DNA of 64,000 nt, from positions 34,941,579 to 35,005,578 of the forward strand of contig OU342638.1 of NCBI GenBank assembly GCA_910589415.1, in the 5' to 3' direction. A model generated the notes under the pieces. It did not search any database and had not been told where the DNA came from. It saw only the letters and a program-made list of their open reading frames with translations. Source of the DNA: Malachius bipustulatus. Its lineage: Eukaryota; Arthropoda; Insecta; Coleoptera; Melyridae. Positions 31,006-41,059 of the stretch are shown one piece after another (positions within the stretch are counted from its first letter, which is position 1; every line of letters starts with the position of its first letter). A program made the position numbers and the translations under genes.

Positions 31006-32426
31006 TATACAGGATAGGGTGCCTGTTTTTAGAGAGTTTTTAGAGAAAATCTATGGGAACCTTCTAATTTGTAGAGATATGAAGTTGTTTAAATTGGGGC
31101 AAAGTTATGTAGTTAGCAAGATTTGTAGTTATGGAAAAAATCTAAGCTGTCATTATTAATTGTCAAAATGATTTAAAAAGTTGGAAATTTGCAATTTTTG
31201 TTTTTATTTTTTTATTTAATGACCAATCAAGCTAGCTGTTTTTAACCGTAACATTATTAGATATACAATATACTTTTCAATAAGGAATTCAAACATAATC
31301 TTCAAATCGCTGTAAGTAGCTCTCTAGATGGGGAAGTATCGATGATCAGTTTACTATATTCTTGTGGACGCCATATCGGATTTTTCCATTTTTGAAGGAA
31401 ATTTATTTTTGTTGATTACCAAAATGTATAACACCTTATGTTATAATATTTTGGAAAAATCCAATATGGCCACCAAAAAAAAATCGTAAATTGAACCCTA
31501 TGCTGCAACAACGTTGTAAGTGCCAAAAATAAATTTTGCGGGAAGTCGAAATAAACATTTTTTTGTGAACCAATATAATATATCAGCTTACAAACATTAA
31601 TATATAAATTACTTATATTCATTAATTAACATTAATGTATTAATGTTTGTAAGCTGATATATTATATTGGTTCACAAAAAAATGTTTATTCCGATTTCCC
31701 GCAAAATTTACTTTTGGCACTTACAACGTTGTTGCAGCATAGGGTTCAATTGACTATTGATACACTTCTTCCTCATCAAGAGAGCTAGAGAGATTTGAAA
31801 ATAGTTTTGGTTAAAAACGGCTCGCTCGATTGGTCATTGAATAAAAAAATAAAAACAAAAATTTATTTAATTATTTATTTCAAATTAACGGGGCAGGCTC
31901 ATACAAAATATACACCATAAAAATATAATAACAATAAACATATCCTAAAAGAAAAAAAATAGCACCGTACATTATTCGCGCAATTTTAACATCCATCAGT
32001 ACCTACTCAACCAAAAGACAGAAATATCCTAGACTTAGCTCTAGTCAGCAACAAAGAGAAATCATTAATTTTAAGCCACCCTTGATTACTGTTCCATAAT
32101 TTTGCTAATCTGTTATTATAGAATCTTTTTGACCGATTCTAACTAAATCAACCACAAAATATCTTTCTCAGCGAATAAATCTACAAGGCTCGTAAAAGTT
32201 GAACATAAAAAAGAATAGAAAAGTCTACAATATAAGTAATTAATATTATTAATAAAAATTGCAAACTTCGTATTTTTTTCCAATATTTTGACAATAATTA
32301 ATAAAGACAGCTCAGAGTTTTTCCAGATTAAAAATCAGCACAACTTTGCCCCAATTTAACCGATTTCGTATCTCTTCAGATAACCGAGATCCCCATACAT
32401 TTACTCTAAAAACAGGCACGCTGTAT
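31006..32426. mobile_element. Inverted-repeat transposon T in U3
   Basis: Same element as in U2. The left end ATACAGGATAGGGTGCC carries a local duplication of TTTTTAGAGA near 31027-31045. The right end AGGCACGCTGTAT stops at 32426. It holds the long palindrome (about 31190-31862) split by the MITE at 31493. Confidence 0.75.
31493..31747. mobile_element. 255-bp fold-back MITE with AATT target duplication
   Basis: Ends GAACCCTATGCTGCAACAAC and the inverse. The arms pair for about 110 bp each (31493-31604 against 31638-31747) with few mismatches around an AT-rich loop. AATT flanks both sides (31489-31492 and 31748-31751). U2 shows the empty site at about 26491 (CGTAAATTGACTATTG), proving insertion after the U2/U3 duplication. 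An alternative reading with longer TTGAACCC ends and no duplication fits the same bases. Confidence 0.85.
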
Positions 32427-32506
32427 GTTAAATACTAATAATTGATGTATATCTGTATCTACACAATTTGTAAAACTTATATTTTATATTACCACATCAC
32501 ATAATA

Positions 32507-32676
32507 CAGGGTGTTTCATTGGTAAACGGTTCAAACGGTAACTGTGGATAGAGGACACCGAGGTGGTTCTAAAAATTCCCCATGCTTAATGGGTCTCACC
32601 TCCTCAGTAACAGGGTGTTTTATCGATCTCGCCAATTTCTTCCGAACGCCATAACTAACGAACCACTCTGTATATA
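32507..32676. mobile_element. Short repeat with ATACAGGGTG / CTCTGTAT ends (U3 copy)
   Basis: Duplicate of the block at 27253-27421, carried along with U3. One base longer near the start and otherwise nearly the same. Confidence 0.45.
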
Positions 32677-32988
32677 TTTTTTTAAATTTGGTTAAAAGGA
32701 TTCCATTTCACTGCACAAACGTTTGACATAATAGCCAGAAGAGAAATCGAGGTCCGGACTTACAAAAATGTTTAAATGTTAGTGTTCGTACCACATCAGA
32801 CTAATTAATTGTATACTTTTTTTTAAATAACGAAACAGTTAACTGTTACGATGGTCTTGTAATTAAATAAGTGTAATGTAAATAAATTTTTATAATAACC
32901 ATATCGTTCTTTTTTTATTAATACGTTTTTCTACTCGTATCCAATAATATGTCAATTATTAGAGCTTTTTGGATGAATTGTGAAGGTA

Positions 32989-35090
32989 GGTGTTGAATTA
33001 TGTTCATAATACTCTACTCCTATCAATTCATAATACCCGCTCCTGGACCAATCAAAAGCTGTAAAATTGATAAACGGAGAACAAAGCTGTGAATAGGAAC
33101 GATAACTGACAATTCTTAGAATCCACGCGTGCGCAGTCGGCACCCGGACTGGATCCAATAAGCAGTAAAATAAATAAAAGAATTCGCGATTATGGCTATT
33201 ATTCACTTGAATCTCGTGAATAATGGCTTCATAATCGCTCATATAATAATATACTATTTCGAGACTTCAGTTTGTAAAGCAACTTGCGCAGTCAAAGAGT
33301 TTATTGACATATCGTGGGCGTAATATTTTAAGGTATTTGGGGGTACGCTCAAAATAAACGCCGTGAATATACGGCGACGCCCTTTAACCGCTCATAATAA
33401 AGTTCGGTAAATAGATAAACCACTCATAGTCATAATCAAAGTTGGCCATCTACTCGAGTACTTTACTCGAATTTTTGCTAAGAGTAATAAGAAATACTCG
33501 TAATTTTTTACTCATAATCATAAGTACTTTTTATTCCATCCAAAATACTTATTACTCGTACGAGTAAGAGTAAGTACAATTTTTTACTCGAGGAATATTA
33601 CTCGTGAATGATTAATTTCTGCGCTAATAGTGTCATACTATACTGCGTTTTTTTATTTAACCGATTCAGTTCAGCAATCAGAATTGAGTTCTTAGTATCC
33701 TCCAAGAGTGCTAATAAAAATTACTGCAACTAATGCAATAAAGCATCGAAGTAAACCCATAAAATTCACTTAATTATTACTGCCGTGTCGTATATGTAGC
33801 ATGTAGCTGTCACAAGCATGACGTCATAGGCTGCGCACTGACATACTTTGTTTCTTGGAATCCGATCAGAAACTTACTCCGAGTACACAGAGCATCCGCC
33901 TGGACCGTTCAGAAACTATTGGCATATAGTTATCCTTGGAAATGTCATTTACAAAGTTCATAAACAAAAAGTTCGTACTCTGTTATCTCTATTGACATGC
34001 TCCGAATACCATATTATACGGAAAAGGAGGGCACGAGCGTACTCTGACATTTAACCTGTCAAATTAAGCGGCATTTATCATAGAGTAAAGAACCAATATA
34101 GTTTATGTTTACAAGTTTGTTTACTTTACTACATCTTTACTACGTGTCAGTGTCTTTATCGGTAATACAGGTACCCTACACCCTACACTCGAGTACCAAC
34201 TAGCAAACAGCGACAATCCATAATTTTGCGTTCAAAAGCCGACAGCTGCTGGTAGCAAATCTAAAGTAAACATCACTGAACGTCACGCTGTTTGAAAAGC
34301 GCTGCCAAGGTCATCTCAACCACTGCAATCTATGCTTTTCCGAAGCAACAACAGTGTTCTCTCGCTGTCTATTATTTTTATATGAGAGTTGTTAAATGCT
34401 TAACTTCTCAAGGTTAATCAATTTGTCTATTATAATTTAGTTTTTTGATTAATTTCTTCAAATATTTGGTTATGTTATGATTCTGTAACTGACAATTCAC
34501 AGTAATAAGTTTCAGAAGCACAGCTAAGTTTTTATCTTGACAGCTCCAGCTGCTGTCAAGACAAAAATAGCGGATACCATTCTTCAAACAGAGGAGGTAC
34601 TTTGTCTTATTAATAAATTATTAGTTGTTCCATCAAATAACTTGCCCCTTCTTCTTTTTATCGTTTCATCTTGAATCTTGATAGGCTAGCTGTATTGGCC
34701 TCTCTCTGTAGGACAACTTAGCCAGAAGACCACGTATTATAATGATTACAATAAAACAGTAGGAAAAGAGAGATAGGTAAATAGAAAACAGCATTATCAT
34801 AACCTCAATATAATAAAATAATAACTAGGCTAAACTTTTTTCTCATACCCTAAAATAAATATCTAAAATTGTAATATTAAAAAAAAGCATTTTGAGTAGG
34901 TACATAATAATTCTAACCTAAATAGGATGTAAGAGAATTATAATATCACGGATAAGACATATATTCATTATTCACACACTAACACTACACTAAAACCGAA
35001 TAAAATCCTCAACAATCCCCTTAAACATTATGAACAAATTATAATCAGTCTTTCTAATATGTCATGTTCCTGAGTTACAAATTCACGTTA
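32989..35090. other. Intergenic region with degenerate ACTCG repeats
   Basis: No convincing gene. At 33440-33610 there are many ACTCG/CGAGT words (ACTCGAGTACTTTACTCG, then ACTCGTACGAGTAAGAG), an imperfect palindromic repeat tract. A TGACGTCA octamer followed by GGCTGCGCAC is at 33819-33835. At 34146-34176 is a lone right end of the GGGTACCTG TIR family. The 96-codon minus-strand ORF at 32952-33242 and the 68-codon ORF at 33848 look like chance frames. Confidence 0.5.
34146..34176. mobile_element. Solo terminus of the GGGTACCTG TIR family
   Basis: Reads GTCAGTGTCTTTATCGGTAA then TACAGGTACCC followed by TA. It matches the right end of the element at 40399-41059 and of the 60-bp derivative at 49906. 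I found no matching left end nearby. Confidence 0.55.
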
Positions 35091-36229
35091 TCACGCCAAA
35101 CTTTCAAAACTAAGATCGACATCATCCAAATCCCCCTTCTCCATACACTCGGAATTTCTCTTGATTCGCTTTGCTCTAGGTGGAGCCACCGGCACTGATG
35201 GAGCTTCTTGTTTGTTAATATTCTTTTCTCCCTTACTCCTACCACCGCCTTCTTTGATCCACGCTTTGATCTTCTTACCAACTTGGTAATAATGAAAGTA
35301 GAGCAGGAATAAAATCAAAAATACTACTAAAAAAGATATAAGCGACACGATGAGAGTCGATATTGGTGAATATGAATCTTCCGGCGTTGGTACCACTTCC
35401 GGATGATCTGTGATTGTTGTAGGTCTTGCTGTTGGTGTCGATGTTGTTGGCACTGTTGGCAGTGGTGTGTCTACACCGTCGATTGTTATGTCGGCACATG
35501 CGCGGAATTCTTCTTGCGGGCCACAGCCTACTGCGCCGGTGCCATTTGGACAATTACCCCAGTTGTTACCTGTAATAATAAAATTATAGCTATCGAAGAT
35601 TTTTTTTCTTCTTACACTCACCAGCAATATACCGCCATTGTAAGATACAATGCTCACAAGTCCCTTTCGGTAATTTGTACATCATCTCGTACACTTTATT
35701 ACCATCTTTAGGGTAATATCTGACTCCCTGATGTTCAACTCCATCTTGAGGACGAGCCAGTTTCAATAAGTGCGAGTCGAGACATTCCTGATTCGCTTGA
35801 CGCCAATCTGGACAAATAGAAAACAAAAAATAACCGTGATGATTAGCTGTCAGTTCCACTTTTATCTTAATTGTTGAAGAGGCATGGTAGTGACGTACTA
35901 TCACTCCTTGACCGTACGTTCCGCCGTATTCATGCGCCCTGGGAAGTCTGCAATAATAAGATGATATTATTATTTATTTGTAAGTTAAAAAAAAAGAATA
36001 CTTACTTAGCGTCCCATGGATCTCCGCATATGCCGCACTTCCCGCCGTTCTTCACCCATTGTCTGGTGAATCCCCCGCAGAAGAGTTCATGGTCGTTATA
36101 GTTGTGTGGAGTGTCGAAACCGTATCTCCATGCAGAAGCCCTACTTGGTGGTTCTATGAGACGTCCGTGACCTCGAACTAGTTGTATATTTGGTAGCAGG
36201 GTGAATAGGATCGTTAATAATAGATTCAT
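35091..36229 (-). CDS. AA15-type lytic polysaccharide monooxygenase, membrane-anchored
   Basis: Three exons: 36229-36006, 35947-35622, 35569-35091 (1029 nt, 342 residues), with GT-AG introns and frame kept at both. It has a signal peptide (1-20) ending VRG, so mature His1 is H21 in HGRLIEPPSRAS, the first ligand of the copper histidine brace. The second brace His is in NHHGYF (H111/H112). Conserved Cys blocks DHELFCGG and CGICGDPWDAK, and the EEFRACADI segment whose Phe takes the axial position, fit insect AA15 enzymes, which oxidatively cleave chitin or cellulose. After the domain come a Thr/Pro-rich stalk, one transmembrane helix (about 253-275) and a basic 67-residue tail. This is a cell-surface form and not a secreted one. 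Substrate is not predictable. No clear poly(A) signal was seen within 200 bp. Confidence 0.93.
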
Positions 36230-36989
36230 CCTATTTTCGCTGAAATAGAGTATTATTGATTTGTTTAATAGTTTTATTTAAGGTAGGTTACAAACAGATC
36301 TAAAGTAACGGTAAAACTTGTTAGAGAGAACGGGTATACAAATGCGAATTATGTGGCAAATTCGAGCATGAAATACGTGATATTGAATCTTGACTCGACT
36401 TTCACTCACAAAGTCGATATCTTAAAATACTGGACGACCTTTCGTGAGAAATTGTGCAAAATAATCATTAATGATGTTTTTATGTTTAGCATTCGGGCTC
36501 ATCTTAAATAAATGAAAGTACCATCATGTAGTCCATTATAATGCTATTAGAAGCTCGGTTTTTTTGTTAAGTGGACATTTAAACGTGAGCACCATTATTA
36601 AACTTTCTCATTATCTGCATGTAGAAACAATTACAAATGTGTAGCCCCCTATAGCGATTCGTCGGGAGGATGCGCTAATTTAAGAATAAAAATGAAAAAT
36701 AAAAGTTCAATAAACTAATTACTTTGCTCTTGAGCTAAGAAAAGTACTTTTAATTGGTAATTATTGTGTTTCCTGGCCTTAGGAGCAAATAAATGAGCAT
36801 CAGCAGATTAAGATCTAACTTCACATATGTGTAAAATGGGCAAGAAAATAATTATTTTCATTTTACCGTTAATGGATTCAAAAGAAGAGGTACCTAATTA
36901 TACGATATACGCGTAAATTAACGTACAACATTCTAATGTAGGTAGTAAAGGCAAAATTAAATAAATTTGTTCAAAATGATCTGGGTTTC

Positions 36990-37385
36990 ATAGTTGAGGG
37001 TAAAAATTTCGGACGTCCGCCATTAACAGGCCAAAGCAACCATTACCATTATCTGGATTTTTCAGTCTACTCAATAAAAAATGTACTTTGCCTAAAAATG
37101 GCTGAAAACGTAATTTTATTTTAGAAAATCGCCTTACTTTTGACCAATTAATTAACAAAACAACGATAAACATCGACTCAAGCCGTGACAAAACTAGGCT
37201 TTTTGTTTTATGCACCGTATCACTTTTCTCGGTAAAGATGTAAATCCCTAAACGTATTTTTTTTCATTCTGGCTGCATTCAGCAATCTATTAATTCGTGT
37301 TTATTTAGAGGTTAAAATTCTGGGCATCCGCCATTAACAGGCTAAGCGCACGTTCTGATTCTCTGGATTTTTGGGGCTCTACTGT
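36990..37385. repeat. Two-copy segment with CCGCCATTAACAGGC
   Basis: Copy 1 (36990-37065) and copy 2 (37312-37378) share GTAAAAATT/GTTAAAATT, then CCGCCATTAACAGGC, then TCTGGATTTTT. A third, inverted, occurrence of the core lies at 43361-43382 (GGCCTGTTAATGGCGGATG). Origin unknown; possibly ends of a decayed element. Confidence 0.45.
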
Positions 37386-39616
37386 ATTAAAAAAATCCAA
37401 AATTTTGTTGTTTCTGTATGTCCTAATTACTTCTCTCGTTAAAAAATTCTAGAAAGTAGCGGTGACACATCGTCACAATCACGGAAATAGTAAAAATCAA
37501 GATAAATTTATCAACGCTTGTTGATAATTGCAGCCTGCATGTTCTAAGGCGGATTTCCTATGCGAATCTGCGAATCGTGAATGCAGGTTTACGTGTGATT
37601 TCTCTTTATTGACAAATAAAAGAGGAAGATTTTTCAACAATATGCATATACTTTCATTAAACAATAGTACCGAGTTTAATGATACCTCCGGTACATAAAG
37701 CTGCACGCAAAGGAATTGTCGCAGTCTTCGATGTACTTATTAAATATAATTTTACAGCTTTCTATGAGGATAATATTTAACTAGGACGGAGCTATGAAAT
37801 GCTCTGTTAACCATAAAAAACAATGTCGGTCTTGTAATAATAAAGCCTTGTTCACACGTAGCTGTGAACCGTAAATGGAGTTCGAGGTAGAGACCGCGCT
37901 TACGTTGTGAGTGTAGTTCTACATTTATTATTTTATAAGTTATAATAATATGAACTTAATTACATCTTATTACTGTTTAAATTGATTGGGGAAATTTATT
38001 CGTTGTGTTGAATTGATGAATCAGGCTGGTGTGAACGTAAACAATTCCTCTTCACACTTTACTGATTGTGCTTTTTATTTCACGGAAATTATTATAATAA
38101 CAACTGCTTTGATTATTTAAATCAGCGGTCGAATTTTCCATGCATTTTTTAATAAACAGGAACTCTCCAAACAACCAGGTGCAACCTCCCATAAATTAAA
38201 AATAAATATAGACACCGCATCCTATTTTTTTTTATTCTGTTAATGAAAGAACTAATAAAGCTGCTTTTAGCTTAGAACCATTGAGTATTATACCCTTCTA
38301 CCTCAATGAGTAAGTTCAATGTTTAATGTCAAAGGTATGTTAAAGTCAAAAGGGAGCGTCAAAGTACATACGTCAAAACTTCTTCTTTAACCTTTCGCGC
38401 ATGTCCAATTTGAACAATAACATTTAGTAACTAATATTAATAGAGTCCCTAATAAACAACCACTCACGTCAATAAAATGGCTGCGTTCAGCAGAATTAAA
38501 ACATATTTTCGTGAATATGGGTGTCAGTAAAATTAAAATTAACATTAGTAGGAAATAGATTCGTTCATTGCCCCCTTACTTTTCGTAATATATATTCATT
38601 TTCCGTGTCATCAAATATAAGCTGGTATTATATAATATTACGGTAGAAGATACCATACATTTTTTATAGTGACACTCTATTTCCTGTATATAATTTAAGC
38701 GTTCCTCTCGATTGATTGAGATTATTTTAATTTCCTGTACCCGTAGTGGTAAAAGTGGGCACCTTACCGCATGGGAAAATTGCAAATCATTTTTAATGCT
38801 GCATAATTAAAGAACATCAAATCATTAGTCATATTATGTAATTGTTCGTCAAAAGTTAGTTTCTAACATCTAACAAATCATATTAGATTTGACTAATTTA
38901 TAAAATTATTACTAGAGAAAGTACGTGTAGGTATATATACGCATATTCTACGTATGCGTATATATAAATTGTCTAGGTAAAGTACCTACCAAATATACCA
39001 TCCTGTGTACAATTCCTTAATTTATGAGCAAAAGCGTAAAGAAATAAATAAAATAAAACAATTCCAGAAACTCGCACGATAATAAAAAGAACAATCAAGC
39101 AATTAGGAGTTAGAATAATATAACGACAATTGCGCCATCTTTGTTTTTGTTCGTCTCTAGAAAGCTCCAATTACTTATTATTACTTAAAGATATTTACAT
39201 TTTAAAATATTACATGCATTTCACATTAGGTACATCTATTTCACCCACATATGCGTTCCTTATCGGAATGCAAATGGAGGTCAGAAAAAACGTTATTTGA
39301 ATATAAACGAGTCCCGAGCGTTCGTTCAAAACAGTCTCTCCTATTTAGGGACGTCATAAGCATAAGAAAGTGAAAATATATTGACACGTTATTGCAACAT
39401 CTCATTGTTATAATTAATATTAATAGTACCTGTCGGTACGTCACAATATAGGTCTATTGACTCTTATTAATCACCACCATAATTATTATTATTTATTTAT
39501 TATTTATGCAAATGATAAATTGTATCTAATAGCAGGTGCTTGACTTCCAACGCAGATATTTAAATGGTATGATGATGGCATTTGCATGTAATAATAATTG
39601 TTTATTATGCGACTGT

Positions 39617-39666
39617 GGTATTTACCTATATATATAAAAAACTATAGTATATAATAGGTAAATACC
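39617..39666. repeat. Short palindrome, GGTATTTACCTA arms
   Basis: GGTATTTACCTA at 39617 pairs with TAGGTAAATACC ending at 39666 around an AT-rich loop. It could be a cruciform or tiny hairpin; no function inferred. Confidence 0.6.
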
Positions 39667-40398
39667 ATAATGGTATCGTAATTTTGATTCATTTATTAGA
39701 ATTGATAGAAATGTCAATTATTACAAGCTGTCTGTCGTTTGTCATTGTTTGAGATTTAAAAATTATTTGACAGCTAGCGCTGAAACATGACCTACTATCA
39801 CTGTTGTTATTATTAGCAAAAATAATAAATAAATGGAGCATATAGAAATCGGCAGCGTTGCCAACTTGGTAATTTTTCCTCCTGATAGAATTGTACTTGA
39901 AAATTATTTTTTACCTTTTTTAGTAGTTATCCTCGAAATCTGGCGTTTAGAAAAATTGCTTGAATAAGTTTTCGATTTTTTCGCCTTTTTAGGAATCATA
40001 TGACAGTTATTTCTTGTCATATCAGAAGAACTTTTTTTGCTCTTTAAACCTGATGAAAAAATAAATATAGAATACTGGAAAGCTGGTTAAATGTACCGGA
40101 GTGCGCATAGGCCATTAAACAATAAGAAGAAGAATTTTCTCAAAAAATTGTCCTACTGGCTGAGTATCCATAGTATGAGACCAATAAGTTCTGGAGAAGA
40201 AGAACAACAACAAAATACAGTTTGTCAAACATTACAAAAAATGTAAAGAAAGAATGCGTTGTAATTTACAAAAAAATAGTTGTCCCTAACAGCACTGGAG
40301 GTTAGAATAAAAGTGTCAAACTATCAAATTCGGGAACGGGAAATGACACTGACAGTTTCATTTTGTCAAAGTGGCGCTATAAGGTAAGGTAGATTTTA

Positions 40399-41059
40399 GG
40401 GTACCTGTATTACCGACACTGACGCTTACTACGGTAGCGCATTCATTCGTTGACGTTTACTTGACACGGAGGTGTTTAAACAGCCGGATGCCATATTTTT
40501 GGCACATTTAGTCACAGGCGTAGATATCAAGTGGAAAAAAGCAAAGTTTAGAATAATTTTAAATTCGATATCTTATGCTGTGAAAAAAAAATACTGTGAA
40601 AAAGGGTCTTGATAGACACACGGACGGCAGAGTGATTTTAGTAAGACCCTATAAGACCATCCATACTGATCCTTAAAAATAAGATTCCTCAAGGTGTAAT
40701 AAAAGCTACCTGCGAAACTTTCAGGTATATGGAAATTCTGAGCGACGTATTAATTTCTGCAATCATAACTTCCTTTTGGGTGCATTTTTTGTCAAGAATA
40801 TCACTGTAATAGAATAAATATTGATAGACGACCATACTAATAATAATAAGTTTAAAATATTAAAAAGTTACTTTTAGGTAATACGAACAAGTAGATTCTT
40901 ATTGTTAGAAACATCCTCTACGGCAGCAAAAAGTTTACCATTTTTAGAAAATAAGCTGACTTAATAACGTTTTTGAAGTTGAATTTGACATTCCCAACTT
41001 TTTGTAAGAATGAGAATGCGCTACCCTAGTAAGGGTCAGTGTCGGTAAAACAGGTTCCC
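40399..41059. mobile_element. 661-bp nonautonomous TIR element with TA flanks
   Basis: The left end reads GGGTACCTGTATTACCGACA then CTGACGCTTACTACGGTAGC. The right end is its inverse, GCTACCCTAGTAAGGGTCAG then TGTCGGTAAAACAGGTTCCC. The arms are about 48 bp with a handful of mismatches. TA lies directly outside each end, which fits Tc1/mariner-type insertion at TA. There is no ORF inside, so it is a MITE moved in trans. Confidence 0.8.

Larger units (their letters stand above)
29323..32988 (+). repeat. Segmental duplicate unit U3
   Basis: Third duplicate block. The left edge is inside a MITE copy, and it matches U1 from ATAACGACAATAAC. The right edge matches U2 to TTGTGAAGGTA. It has the shortest finger array (9) and an extra 255-bp MITE. 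Confidence 0.87.
36230..40398. other. Gene-poor intergenic region, left part
   Basis: About 4.2 kb without a credible ORF. It contains two diverged copies of a roughly 70-bp segment with CCGCCATTAACAGGC (36990-37075 and 37312-37385), and short AT-rich palindromes at 38932-38966 and 39617-39666. No RNA gene recognised. Confidence 0.5.

Noticed and set aside
32952..33242. 96-codon minus-strand ORF
   Set aside because: Sits across the U3 edge and AT-rich repeat DNA with no domain or splice context.
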